DNA of 25,348 bases from Spirochaetales bacterium (GTDB lineage Bacteria; Spirochaetota; Spirochaetia; SZUA-6; DRHE01): NCBI GenBank assembly GCA_016935715.1, contig JAFGQJ010000103.1:1-25348 (forward strand), read 5' to 3'. A model generated the notes under the pieces. That model was given only the letters and a program-made list of their open reading frames with translations, was not told the origin of the DNA and made no database searches. Below are positions 7,074-14,808 of the stretch, in pieces. The stretch's first letter is position 1, and each line of letters opens with the position of its first letter. Made by a program: the position numbers and the translations under genes.

Positions 7074-7129
7074 GTTCGGTGCGGCAGGCGTTCGGTGCGA
7101 TTGACCGGCGTCAGCTCGGCCCGTATTCT
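7074..7129 (+). promoter_or_regulatory. csaA promoter with upstream direct repeats
   Basis: TTGACC at 7101-7106 and TATTCT at 7124-7129 are separated by exactly 17 bases, a good sigma70-type promoter placed 28 bases before the csaA start. Immediately upstream, GTTCGGTGCG is repeated at 7074-7083 and 7090-7099 with a 16-base period and ends 1 base before the -35. That is the arrangement of a tandem activator site. The palindrome TCTCGAGA (7127-7134) overlaps the -10 end. Confidence 0.55.
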
Positions 7130-7157
7130 CGAGATACAGGCAACGATGGAGACAACC

Positions 7158-7487
7158 ATGGCAACCTACGATGAGTTCGTGAATATCGAGATTCGGGTCG
7201 GTACGGTCGTGCGGGCGGAGCCTTTCGCCGAGGCCCGACGGCCGGCTATCAAGATGTGGATCGATTTCGGCGAATCCGGCGTCCTGACCTCCAGCGCCCA
7301 GATCACGCGGCGCTACGATCCCGAAGGGCTGATCGGCAGCCAGGTTCTGGGGGTGACCAACTTTCCCCCCAGGAAGATTGCCGGTTTTTCGTCACAGGTA
7401 CTGGTGCTGGGCGCGATTCCAGGGCAGGATGACGTCGTGCTGGTGCGGCCCGACGGCCAGGTGGCTCCCGGCACGAGGGTGCTGTAG
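7158..7487 (+). CDS. csaA: CsaA-type tRNA-binding-domain chaperone
   Basis: This 109-residue protein matches the CsaA family, a stand-alone OB-fold tRNA-binding domain that forms dimers and was described in Bacillus as a secretion-related chaperone. Family-defining stretches are FVNIEIRVGTV near the N-terminus, VLTSSAQITRRYDPEGLIG in the middle and VTNFPPRKIAGFSSQVLVLG after it. The frame is open upstream to 7095, but a promoter lies at 7101-7129 and GGAG at 7148-7151 is correctly placed before ATG 7158, so I use 7158; this gives the usual family length. It is monocistronic by layout. The molecular role as chaperone or tRNA-binding protein is not settled for the family. Confidence 0.9.
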   Translation: MATYDEFVNIEIRVGTVVRAEPFAEARRPAIKMWIDFGESGVLTSSAQITRRYDPEGLIGSQVLGVTNFPPRKIAGFSSQVLVLGAIPGQDDVVLVRPDGQVAPGTRVL

Positions 7488-7528
7488 GAAAGAGCGAAAG
7501 CATCGCATGGATATCCTGGCCGGGGAGC

Positions 7529-9097
7529 TCAGGGGGAGCTCGTCCCTGCCGCCCCTGTCCCCGCCGGATTGAGGCGGCGCATCGATCGGATCATCTGGAA
7601 ATAGCGGGCAATGCGGCCGGGGGCTACCAGGTGTGGGGAAAACATCACCTCTTCGAAGACCTCGACCACGTAGTCCAGCTGCCCGGCGCCTGCGGGGACC
7701 AAGGCGGCCAGCCTGACGGCGTATTCCCCGGGGGTGTAGAAGAAAACGAAGGGAACTCCCGACTGCTCGCCCCACCTGACCAGGGCCAGGAAGGCCCGCT
7801 CGACCCTGCTCATCTGGATTCTTTTGCGTACCGACGGGCGCCGGGAGATCGTCCCGATCCGCTTCGGGAGCCTGCGGGCCTGCCCTTCCTCGTCCGCCGT
7901 CTGCATCCCCGCCCGGCCGCGGGAGCGCATCCAATGCAGGAGACGCAGCCACAGCCGAAGCGTGAATCCCAGGAGGGTCTTTATTCTCTTCCTGAGGGCG
8001 TCGAAGGGTCTCATTTCGTGCAGCCGCTCGAGGAAATCCCTGGACAGCAGCGGAAAGGCCAGGAAGAGGAACAAGCCCGTTCCCAGGAGCGTGGTAAACA
8101 GCCGCCGCAGCAGCTCCACGAACAGCAGGGCCAGGGGGTTCACCACGGTAGGCTCCTGCGGCAGGCGCATGGTATCGTAGTAGCGCTGCCGTTCGATGAG
8201 CAGCTGCTGCAGACCTTCGCTCATGCCCCGGCGGTCGGGAAGGCGCAGCAGGGAAGCGAGCTTCTGCAGCAGGGCGATCAGGGCGGAGAGGGGCAGCAGC
8301 GAAGCGTTGCGGGCGGCCACGGCCACCAGGGCGGCCGAGGCGGCCAGGATCAGCGCAGCGAAGAGCAGCCGCCTCCGCCCGAGATGAAGCGGAACCCTCA
8401 GGCCGCTTCCGAGCAGGAGCTGCTCCTCCTCGAAGATACGGAGAAGGCCCAACGCCAGCAGGCCCCCGATCGCATGCAGGGCAACCACCAGACCGCAGAG
8501 AAGGGGGGGACGGCGCTCCAGGACCGCTGCCGTGACCAGAACCAGGACGATGAGGAACTGGAACACCAGAACCATCGCCCTGATGCCGCGCAATACCCTC
8601 ATGGCAAGACCCGCCTGGAAAGAGGAATCTCGCAGGCTGTGACGCAGGGCGGCGCCCGTATTTCCGGTGAGGGCGCCGAGCAGGACCTCCCTCTCCCTCA
8701 GACCGGCATGGACGGCGCTGGAAAACAGCCACTGCAGCAGGGTCACCACCATCGGGTAGATCAAGGCCGTGCTGAGACGAAGTCCCCGTCCCGATTGCAG
8801 GGCCAGGAAAACGAAGAGGCATCCGAAGCACAGTGCCAGCAGGAGCACCAGCTCGCGCACCCGTGCTGCGAACGAGGCCCGCTCGTTGAACAGCAGGTTT
8901 CCCACAACCGCCTCTTCGATGCCCGCGGCAAGCAGCAGGGGCGTAACGTTGCGGGGAAACAGGGATGCCTGGGGAATGAGCACCCGCAGCAGCTGATCCA
9001 GGCTCAACAGGAACAGGAGAGGCAGGAGGATCGACAGCAGCGGATGCACGCCGGAGCGGTACAGGCGGAGGGTGCGCCTACTGATGGACCAGCTCAT
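7529..9097 (-). CDS. DUF4129-like multi-pass membrane protein
   Basis: This 522-residue integral membrane protein has about seven hydrophobic segments (near residues 19-39, 84-101, 109-130, 172-193, 198-222, 243-263 and 330-355), then a basic linker and a soluble C-terminal part. That C-terminal segment, with AFLALVRWGEQ, FYTPGEYAVRL and YVVEVFEEVMFS, resembles the DUF4129 domain that follows transglutaminase domains in MoxR/DUF58 loci. No transglutaminase domain is visible here. The ATG lies inside the end of the DUF58 gene, a 20-base overlap, so translation is coupled. It is the last gene of the moxR operon and probably acts with it at the cell envelope; the biochemical role is unknown. Confidence 0.75.
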   Translation of the reverse strand: MSWSISRRTLRLYRSGVHPLLSILLPLLFLLSLDQLLRVLIPQASLFPRNVTPLLLAAGIEEAVVGNLLFNERASFAARVRELVLLLALCFGCLFVFLALQSGRGLRLSTALIYPMVVTLLQWLFSSAVHAGLREREVLLGALTGNTGAALRHSLRDSSFQAGLAMRVLRGIRAMVLVFQFLIVLVLVTAAVLERRPPLLCGLVVALHAIGGLLALGLLRIFEEEQLLLGSGLRVPLHLGRRRLLFAALILAASAALVAVAARNASLLPLSALIALLQKLASLLRLPDRRGMSEGLQQLLIERQRYYDTMRLPQEPTVVNPLALLFVELLRRLFTTLLGTGLFLFLAFPLLSRDFLERLHEMRPFDALRKRIKTLLGFTLRLWLRLLHWMRSRGRAGMQTADEEGQARRLPKRIGTISRRPSVRKRIQMSRVERAFLALVRWGEQSGVPFVFFYTPGEYAVRLAALVPAGAGQLDYVVEVFEEVMFSPHLVAPGRIARYFQMIRSMRRLNPAGTGAAGTSSP

Positions 9098-10247
9098 TTC
9101 CGAAGTCCGCTATCGAGTGAATGGGGAACTGCCCCGCGTATCTCTGCCGGTACAGCTGCTGCTGCTCCCCGAAAAGAAAGATTTCCACGGTGCAGCCCCT
9201 GCCCTTGATCTGCCGGAGGCGGGCGCCGTCCAGGTCCGACAGCACGGGGGTGATGACCTCGATGCGCGTGCGCACGGGAACCTCGATGCCGGCGGTGAAC
9301 AGCAGCTCGGTGACGGTCGCGCCGCCCCGGACGGGCTCCATCCTTGCCAGGATCTCGAGGATGGTGGTGGCGTGCTCGTGGGTACCCCGTATCTCGGCGG
9401 CTGCAAACCCGGCATCCTGGCCGATCCGGGCAGAAGCGATCAGGCCGATCTCCTGGCGCAGGGAGAGAAAATGAACCACCAGGGAGGCGGCCAGCGCGGC
9501 CGCCCGCTCGATCCTGTGGTAGCGGTGGCGCATCGGGTAATCCTCGCTATCCAGGTCGAGGAGGATCAGGACCGGAGCCAGCAGCCTCGGCAGATAGTCC
9601 ATCACGAACAGCTGCCCGGTTTTTGCGGAAGATTTCCAGTTTACCCTTCTCAGGCTGTCTCCCGGCATGTACTCCCGCAGGGACCGATAGCGGGTCATGT
9701 CCTCGTATATCGGGTTTTCCACCCGGATGCTGCCGGCCGGCAAGCCCTCGTAGCTGTGCAGATCCAGCGGCAGCACCTCCGGGTACACGATCAGGCTCTG
9801 GGATCGTCCGCAGCGTTTGCGGAAGGGAAACAGGCCCAGGGGATCGCTTCCCTGGATGACGGCGGGCCCCACGCTGTACTGCCCCCGCTGCTGGCTCTCT
9901 ATCGGGTAGCTCAGGACCCTCCGCTCCCCCGGCCGGAGCTTGAGGAGAAAGTTTCCGGGCTCCGAGGCGAAGAAGTAGTTGGGCTCGTCGATTACGTTGA
10001 TGTAAGCGACCGGCAGGGGGCTGCGGTTCTCCACGATCAGGATGATCTCGATGGGATCGAATCGGTGGGTTCTCAGCACCTGCTGTTGCCTGCGGACCAC
10101 GACGTAGCGGCGGATGATCCGGGAGTACAGGTAGGAGAAACCGATCACCGCCGCGTAGAGCAGAATCACGAACTGCAGGATCCGCAGGGGGAAGAATACG
10201 ACGACTACCAGCAGGGCCAGCAGAAGGACCAGATGGATCGTCTTCAC
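9078..10247 (-). CDS. DUF58 domain protein of the MoxR operon
   Basis: This is a DUF58 protein of about 389 residues. It starts with two hydrophobic segments (about residues 5-20 and 24-42), which anchor it in the membrane, and has the diagnostic DUF58 block REYMPGDSLRRVNW at 191-204 followed by KTGQLFVMDY. The C-terminal half has the alpha/beta pattern of a von Willebrand A-like fold. The start is taken as GTG at 10247, which overlaps the moxR stop in GTGA; the open frame runs further upstream only inside moxR. DUF58 proteins are usual partners of MoxR ATPases and may be clients or adaptors. The 3' end overlaps the DUF4129 gene. Confidence 0.9.
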   Translation of the reverse strand: MKTIHLVLLLALLVVVVFFPLRILQFVILLYAAVIGFSYLYSRIIRRYVVVRRQQQVLRTHRFDPIEIILIVENRSPLPVAYINVIDEPNYFFASEPGNFLLKLRPGERRVLSYPIESQQRGQYSVGPAVIQGSDPLGLFPFRKRCGRSQSLIVYPEVLPLDLHSYEGLPAGSIRVENPIYEDMTRYRSLREYMPGDSLRRVNWKSSAKTGQLFVMDYLPRLLAPVLILLDLDSEDYPMRHRYHRIERAAALAASLVVHFLSLRQEIGLIASARIGQDAGFAAAEIRGTHEHATTILEILARMEPVRGGATVTELLFTAGIEVPVRTRIEVITPVLSDLDGARLRQIKGRGCTVEIFLFGEQQQLYRQRYAGQFPIHSIADFGNELVHQ

Positions 10248-11197
10248 CGTACGCCCTTGAGAACCGGGACCTCCACCTTCTCCATCGCCTGGCGGAGAAG
10301 CTCTTCGGCGGTGATCCCCTTGATCAGATGCTCCGAGCGCACGATCACCCGCTTGGCGCACACCGGGATGAACAGCTCCTTGACGTCTTCGGGAACCACG
10401 TAATCCCGCCCGCGGATGGCGGCCAGGGCCTGCGCCCCCTTGTACAGTGCCAGGGATCCCCGCGGCGAAACGCCCAGACGCAGGCGCGGTTCTTTTCGGG
10501 TCTGGCCGGTTATGTCGAGGATGTAGCCGCGCAGCGCGGGGGCCACGTGAACCTCCACCACCAGCTGCTGCATGGCGAGCACGGTTTCCAGATCCGTGAC
10601 CGCCTCTATGTCGGTGACTGGGTGGGAGGTCCTCCTCTGACTCTCCAGGATTTCTTCCTCTGAAACACGGTCCGGGTAGCCGAACTCGAGGGACAGGAAA
10701 AACCGATCCTTCTGAGCCTCCGGCAGGGGAAAGGTGCCTTCGAACTCCACCGGGTTTTCCGTGGCCATGAGAAAGAAAGGTTCGGGCAGGAGGATGCGCC
10801 GCCCGTCCACGCTGATCTGGTTTTCCGCCATGGCCTCCAGGAGGGCAGACTGGGTGCGGGGGGTGGCGCGGTTGATCTCATCCACCAGCAGGACGTTGCT
10901 CAGGATCGGTCCCTCCCGGAAGGAGAACTCACCGCTTTTGGGATTGTACACCGAGACCCCGAGGACGTCGGCGGGCAGCAGGTCCGGCGTACACTGGATG
11001 CGCTTGAAGGTGCCTCCCAGGCTCTGACCCAGCGCCCGGGCGGCGATGGTCTTGCCCACTCCCGGGACGTCTTCTATCAGAACGTGGCCCCTGCACAGCA
11101 GGGCGATGAGCAGTTTTTCGATGGCCTCTTCCTTGCCGAAAAAAGCCCTTCTGGTGGAGTTCGCGATCGTTTCGGCCCAGGCGCGGACGCGTTTCAC
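10244..11197 (-). CDS. MoxR family AAA+ ATPase
   Basis: This is a MoxR-type AAA+ ATPase of about 317 residues, a chaperone-like ATPase that usually matures or activates partner proteins of the envelope. The Walker A motif PGVGKT is at 45-50 and Walker B LLVDEIN at 103-109, followed by the MoxR hallmarks RTQSALLEAMAE, MATENPVEFEGTFPLPEAQ and, near the end, LGVSPRGSLALYK. GTG 11197 is preferred because a perfect TATAAT lies 6 bases upstream; an in-frame GTG at 11212 would put that -10 box inside the gene. No Shine-Dalgarno is seen, so it may be leaderless. It is the first gene of the moxR-DUF58-DUF4129 operon, with a 4-base overlap to DUF58. Confidence 0.93.
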   Translation of the reverse strand: MKRVRAWAETIANSTRRAFFGKEEAIEKLLIALLCRGHVLIEDVPGVGKTIAARALGQSLGGTFKRIQCTPDLLPADVLGVSVYNPKSGEFSFREGPILSNVLLVDEINRATPRTQSALLEAMAENQISVDGRRILLPEPFFLMATENPVEFEGTFPLPEAQKDRFFLSLEFGYPDRVSEEEILESQRRTSHPVTDIEAVTDLETVLAMQQLVVEVHVAPALRGYILDITGQTRKEPRLRLGVSPRGSLALYKGAQALAAIRGRDYVVPEDVKELFIPVCAKRVIVRSEHLIKGITAEELLRQAMEKVEVPVLKGVR

Positions 11198-11203
11198 GGG
11201 ACA

Positions 11204-11209
11204 ATTATA
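11204..11209 (-). promoter_or_regulatory. moxR -10 element TATAAT, 6 nt from the start codon
   Basis: On the minus strand a consensus TATAAT (11209-11204) is followed by TGTCCC and then GTG at 11197. This -10 box to N6 to start-codon layout is the one seen at leaderless genes. No good -35 is visible 17-18 bases upstream (CACACA or GCACAC). The upstream region has CGCGGGC twice with a 12-base period (11220-11226 and 11232-11238, read on the minus strand). Confidence 0.5.
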
Positions 11210-11274
11210 CACGATTTTCGCCCGCGTGTGTGCCCGCGGCAGACGGGGTGCGGAGAGGCCGGGATAGAACCGGG

Positions 11275-12480
11275 CTAGAGGGGAACCCAGGCTTTGAAAA
11301 GGTGCAGCGATCCGTGGATCCGGTACCCGCCCGTGGAAGCGGGGATCAGCAGGGAGTCCCCCTTGCCGAAGTCGAGCGATGCTCCGGCCTCGATCCTGCC
11401 CTCACCCCGGACGGCGATCATCAGCTCGACGCTCCCGCTCCCCGGGCTGCGGTGGGGCCGATGCGCTTCTACGCGAATCTCGGCCAGTCGGAACTCCGCG
11501 GCGGGCGTCTGGTACACCCGCTGCCCCGGCGCGGTTTCGGCCGCTTCCACCAGCTGCGGCGCCCGTCCCTCGAAACGCAGGATCGCAAGCAGCTCCTCCA
11601 CGTCCACGTGCTTCGAGGTCAATCCCCCCCGTATCACGTTGTCGGAGTTGGCCATCAGCTCGATGCCCGTTCCCTCGAGGTAGGCGTGCAGCACCCCCGC
11701 CTCCAGGAACATCGCCTGCCCCGGCTGCAGGCGGATGAGATTGAGGAGCAGCGGGGACAGTACCCCGATGTCACCGGGGTGTAGCTCCGCCAGGCGCAGG
11801 ATCCAGCGGGCCGTATCCGCGGTGGGATTCCGGCCGGCCCACTCCAGCGCCTCCCGGATCGCCTGCTGCCGGTCCCGCTGCTGCAGCCGCATCACGGCGG
11901 CGAAGAAGGATTTCAGGCCGGCGGAATCGGGGCTGGCGGCAAGGGCGGAGACCTGTCCGCCGATGCCGGTGAGCTCTGCAGCTTGCAGCAGGTCGATCAT
12001 CTGCGCGACGGGGCGGAAACCGTTCAGGGCCCAGAAGGGAGTGAGGGCGCAGATCACCTCCGGTTTGTGGTTGTCGTCCCTGTAGTTTCGCCGGTGGTCG
12101 TCCAGCGGGATCCCCTGCTCGTTCTCCCTCCGGAAGCCGCGGCGGGCCTGCTCCCGGTCGGGGTGGGCCTGGATCGAAAGCGGCCGGGCCGCGGCCAGCA
12201 CCTTGAACAGGAAGGGCAGAGCCGCCCCGAATCTGGCCGCCACCGAGGGTCCCAGCATCCCCTCGGGATCACGGGCGATCAGCTCGGAGAGGGTCAGCTC
12301 CACCGGGTGTTTCCCCTCCTCCAGGATCACCCGGGAGGGAGCCTTGGGGTGTGCTCCCATCCACAGCTCGGCCTGGGGACGAGCTGCGGGAGCGGGTTGT
12401 CCGAGCAGCTCGGGGATGGAGCTCCTGGAGCCCCAGGCGTACTCCTGTATCGTGTTTTGAAGAAGAAAAACGCCGGCCAC
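11275..12480 (-). CDS. manA: Mannose-6-phosphate isomerase, class I
   Basis: This is a type I phosphomannose isomerase of about 401 residues, a zinc enzyme interconverting mannose-6-phosphate and fructose-6-phosphate in the cytoplasm. The start region QEYAWGS, the block LWMGAHP (39-45), zinc ligands Q104 and H106 in SIQAHPD, E141 in NHKPE and H265 in LHAYLEG are all present, and R284 lies in the conserved NVIRGGLTSKHVD. The start is GTG at 12480; the frame continues upstream but family proteins begin about here. A TTGTAC-N17-TATAAA promoter ends 10 bases before it, so the mRNA leader would be only a few bases. It is divergent from the DUF364 gene. It would feed mannose into glycolysis or supply GDP-mannose synthesis. 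Confidence 0.94.
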   Translation of the reverse strand: MAGVFLLQNTIQEYAWGSRSSIPELLGQPAPAARPQAELWMGAHPKAPSRVILEEGKHPVELTLSELIARDPEGMLGPSVAARFGAALPFLFKVLAAARPLSIQAHPDREQARRGFRRENEQGIPLDDHRRNYRDDNHKPEVICALTPFWALNGFRPVAQMIDLLQAAELTGIGGQVSALAASPDSAGLKSFFAAVMRLQQRDRQQAIREALEWAGRNPTADTARWILRLAELHPGDIGVLSPLLLNLIRLQPGQAMFLEAGVLHAYLEGTGIELMANSDNVIRGGLTSKHVDVEELLAILRFEGRAPQLVEAAETAPGQRVYQTPAAEFRLAEIRVEAHRPHRSPGSGSVELMIAVRGEGRIEAGASLDFGKGDSLLIPASTGGYRIHGSLHLFKAWVPL

Positions 12481-12490
12481 GAATCGTTCC

Positions 12491-12520
12491 TTTATATCTC
12501 GAGACGAACTGTAGTACAAT
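12491..12520. promoter_or_regulatory. Overlapping divergent promoters between manA and the DUF364 gene
   Basis: On the minus strand TTGTAC (12519-12514), N17 and TATAAA (12496-12491) form the manA promoter. On the plus strand TTTATA (12491-12496), N18 and TACAAT (12515-12520) form a promoter for the DUF364 gene. The -35 of each overlaps the -10 of the other, so one RNA polymerase would exclude the other. The 8-bp palindrome TCTCGAGA (12497-12504) lies within the shared spacer. Confidence 0.45.
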
Positions 12521-12549
12521 AACCGCCTGGAGCATGTCGTGGCAAGAAG

Positions 12550-13329
12550 ATGTACAACCGGTACGGACGGATGACTCCCGTCTCGCAGAGGATCCGGGAT
12601 CAGATCCGGGAGCGGGCGGAGGAAGTCCGGGTGCTGCGGGCCCAGATCGGGCTGATCTACTGCGCCGTCCAGCTGGAATCGGGCGCCACCGGAACAGCCT
12701 TCACCTTTCCCGCCCAGCGATCCGGCCAGCCCTGCGGAGCGGGTCTCAGCGGTCAGGGCCACCTGGCCGGGCGGAAGGCGCAGCAGCTGATCGAACACCT
12801 CGGCAGTGAAGAGCTGGTCAGCTCGGCCCTCGGCATGGCGGCGGCGAACGCCGTAATCGCGGAATTCTTCCGGGATCCGCGAGCCGCCGGCGGGGATATC
12901 CTGGATCATCTGGACATCCGGGAGGGAGACAGGGTCTGCATGGTCGGCTGCTTCCTGCCCGTGCTCGAAAAGCTTAAAACCGTCTCCGTGGATGTGAGCG
13001 CGGTGGATCAGACGCCGAAACCGGGAGCCGGCCCCGAGGGCGACAGCCGGCGGCTGCTGCCGCACAGCCAGGTGGCGATCATCACCGCCACGTCGATCAT
13101 CAACGACACCATCGACGATCTGCTCCGGCTGGCGGCGGGCTGCCGGGAGGTGGCGATCCTGGGACCCTCCACGCCCCTGCTGGCCGGGGCGTTCCGGGAC
13201 CTGCCGGTCCGCTGCCTGTCCGGGATCAGGATCGATGACCCGGATGCCGTGTTCCGCATCATCGGAGAGGGCGGGGGCTTCCGCTTTTACAAGAATCACA
13301 CGACCAAGCTGAACATCCGGCTGCCTTGA
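12550..13329 (+). CDS. DUF4213/DUF364 domain protein
   Basis: This 259-residue soluble protein has the two-part DUF4213 (N-terminal) and DUF364 (C-terminal) architecture. The first part contains SSALGMAAANAVIAEF. The second has RVCMVGCFLPVLEKL, then IITATSIINDTIDDLL and AILGPSTPLL, with the Rossmann-like look of the family. The family is annotated as putative heavy-metal chelation and is found in anaerobes, sometimes near molybdenum or tungsten genes, but no reaction is known. The start at 12550 is provisional; ATG 12571 is in frame and neither has a strong Shine-Dalgarno. It is divergent from manA and followed by the GPH symporter. Confidence 0.82.
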   Translation: MYNRYGRMTPVSQRIRDQIRERAEEVRVLRAQIGLIYCAVQLESGATGTAFTFPAQRSGQPCGAGLSGQGHLAGRKAQQLIEHLGSEELVSSALGMAAANAVIAEFFRDPRAAGGDILDHLDIREGDRVCMVGCFLPVLEKLKTVSVDVSAVDQTPKPGAGPEGDSRRLLPHSQVAIITATSIINDTIDDLLRLAAGCREVAILGPSTPLLAGAFRDLPVRCLSGIRIDDPDAVFRIIGEGGGFRFYKNHTTKLNIRLP

Positions 13330-13354
13330 CCGTTGCGGAGGCAGCGATCAGAAT
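13326..13354 (+). promoter_or_regulatory. Possible promoter for the GPH symporter
   Basis: TTGACC (13326-13331), which overlaps the stop codon of the DUF364 gene, is separated by 17 bases from CAGAAT (13349-13354). The -35 matches 5 of 6 and the -10 matches 4 of 6. It lies 33 bases before the ATG at 13388, leaving room for the GGAGGAGG ribosome binding site. Confidence 0.35.
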
Positions 13355-13387
13355 ATGGCACGATGAGTGCGGAGGAGGGTCGGGCGG

Positions 13388-14764
13388 ATGGATGAAAACC
13401 AGAAACTCCCGGTGAAAGTCAAGCTCGGTTTCGGGGTGGGCGATCTGGGAGGCAATCTCTACTTCACGGTGATCGCCTTCTGGCTGTTGAACTATTTCAC
13501 CGACACGGTGGGGATCTCCGCGGCAATGGCGGGAATCGCCGTGGCCATCGGCAAGATCTGGGATGCGCTGACCGATCCCATGATGGGATACATCTCCGAC
13601 AGAACCCGAAGCCGCTGGGGACGCCGCAGACCCTATCTGCTGTTCGGCTCCTTCTTATGGTTCATCGCCATGATCGTCCTGTTCACCAATCCCAGGCTGA
13701 GCAACCCCACCGCCCTGTTCATCTGGGCCGTGGCGGCCTACTGCTTCCTCAGCACGGTTTTCACCGTGGTCAACGTGCCCTACTCCTCCCTCACGCCGGA
13801 GCTGACCAAAGACTACCACGAGCGCAGCAGCCTCAACGGCTATCGGGCGGTTTTCATGGTCGTGGGAACGTTGATCGGCGCCGGGGCGGCCCTGCCCCTG
13901 GTCAATTCCCTTCCCAACAGGAACGTCGGATTCTCCGTCATGGGAGCCGTGTTCGGGGCCTTGATGATGGGCTCCGCTCTGGTCACCTTCGCATCGGTGC
14001 GGGAGCCCGGGCTGGCGAGCACCGTGCAGCCGAAGGCCGGTTTCTTCAGGTCCTCCCTGCACGTCTTCAAGACCAGGCCGTTCATGATTCTCCTGCTCGT
14101 CTTCATGATGAACATGATCGCCGTCACCGTGGTCAGCGGTACCATGATCTACTACTTCAAATACATCCACGACAACGAGGGGCTCACCACCCTGGCCCTG
14201 CTGATCCTGCTGGTCACGGCGATGGTGTTCATTCCCGTGGCCGTTCTGGTCTCCAGGCGGATAGGGAAGAAAACGACCTACGCGGCTGGAATGCTTTTGA
14301 TCTCCGTGGCCTGCCTGCTGGTCTTTGCCCTGGGGCACGAGCTCGGGGTGGTGTTCGTGTTCGTGATGATGTTTGCCGCCGGCCTCGGGCTGTCCACCAC
14401 CTACCCCATGCCCTGGTCCATGGTGCCCGACACGGTGGAGTACGGCTACCTGCAAAGCGGCGAACGCCGCGAGGGCGGCTACTACGGCATCTGGACCTTG
14501 TTCAGCAAGGCAGGGCAGGGGCTGGCCATCGCGGTCAGCGGATTGATCCTCCATGCCACCGGCTACGTTGCCGAAGCCGCCCAGACGGGGCTCGCCCGGC
14601 TGGGAATCCGGCTGCTGATCGGGCCGGTGACCGCGCTGTTCTTCGCCGCCGGCGCCTTCCTGCTCATCCTCTATCCGCTGAACGAGCAGCGCTACGGTGA
14701 GCTGCAGGAGAAGATCGAACAGATGGAGCGGGAGCGGGGGATCCGGGGTCGGGCGAGCTCTTGA
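13388..14764 (+). CDS. GPH (MelB-type) sugar:cation symporter, MFS superfamily
   Basis: This is a 458-residue inner-membrane transporter of the glycoside-pentoside-hexuronide family, which moves glycosides or hexuronides with a proton or sodium ion. The N-terminal KLGFGVGDLGGNLYF and the loop LTDPMMGYISDRTRSRWGRR (61-80) with RRP after it are hallmarks of the family, and about twelve hydrophobic helices follow. The start ATG 13388 has GGAGGAGG 9-10 bases upstream; an in-frame GTG at 13367 would leave almost no leader after the predicted promoter. Next to manA it may take up a mannose-containing glycoside, but the substrate cannot be read. Confidence 0.92.
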   Translation: MDENQKLPVKVKLGFGVGDLGGNLYFTVIAFWLLNYFTDTVGISAAMAGIAVAIGKIWDALTDPMMGYISDRTRSRWGRRRPYLLFGSFLWFIAMIVLFTNPRLSNPTALFIWAVAAYCFLSTVFTVVNVPYSSLTPELTKDYHERSSLNGYRAVFMVVGTLIGAGAALPLVNSLPNRNVGFSVMGAVFGALMMGSALVTFASVREPGLASTVQPKAGFFRSSLHVFKTRPFMILLLVFMMNMIAVTVVSGTMIYYFKYIHDNEGLTTLALLILLVTAMVFIPVAVLVSRRIGKKTTYAAGMLLISVACLLVFALGHELGVVFVFVMMFAAGLGLSTTYPMPWSMVPDTVEYGYLQSGERREGGYYGIWTLFSKAGQGLAIAVSGLILHATGYVAEAAQTGLARLGIRLLIGPVTALFFAAGAFLLILYPLNEQRYGELQEKIEQMERERGIRGRASS

Positions 14765-14767
14765 GGG

Positions 14768-14791
14768 CGCCTTTACACGGAAGCGTTTTTT
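14768..14791 (+). terminator. Weak intrinsic-terminator-like hairpin after the GPH gene
   Basis: A short imperfect stem (CGC with a bulged C and TT at 14768-14773, pairing with AAGCG at 14781-14785) is followed at once by six T residues (14786-14791) and then GTTTT. A T-run is rare in this GC-rich window, which is the main reason for the call. The same bases may also carry the promoter of the next gene. Confidence 0.35.
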
Positions 14792-14800
14792 GTTTTACAT
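14772..14800 (+). promoter_or_regulatory. Possible promoter of the purine/folate block
   Basis: TTTACA (14772-14777) is a 5 of 6 match to the -35 consensus and is followed after 17 bases by TTACAT (14795-14800), a weak -10. Only 8 bases separate the -10 from the ATG at 14809, so the transcript would be almost leaderless. The short AT-rich tract stands out from the surrounding GC-rich DNA. Confidence 0.3.
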
Positions 14801-14808
14801 ATGCAGCC

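Noticed and set aside
7095..7157. An upstream start for csaA at 7095
   Set aside because: It precedes and overlaps the predicted promoter, makes the protein longer than the family and ignores the GGAG placed before ATG 7158.
7631..9208. A 525-codon open frame on the plus strand, rich in Gln and Glu
   Set aside because: It mirrors the DUF4129 membrane protein gene, whose hydrophobic helices, operon overlap and family match are convincing; the Gln-rich product is the antisense of Leu codons.
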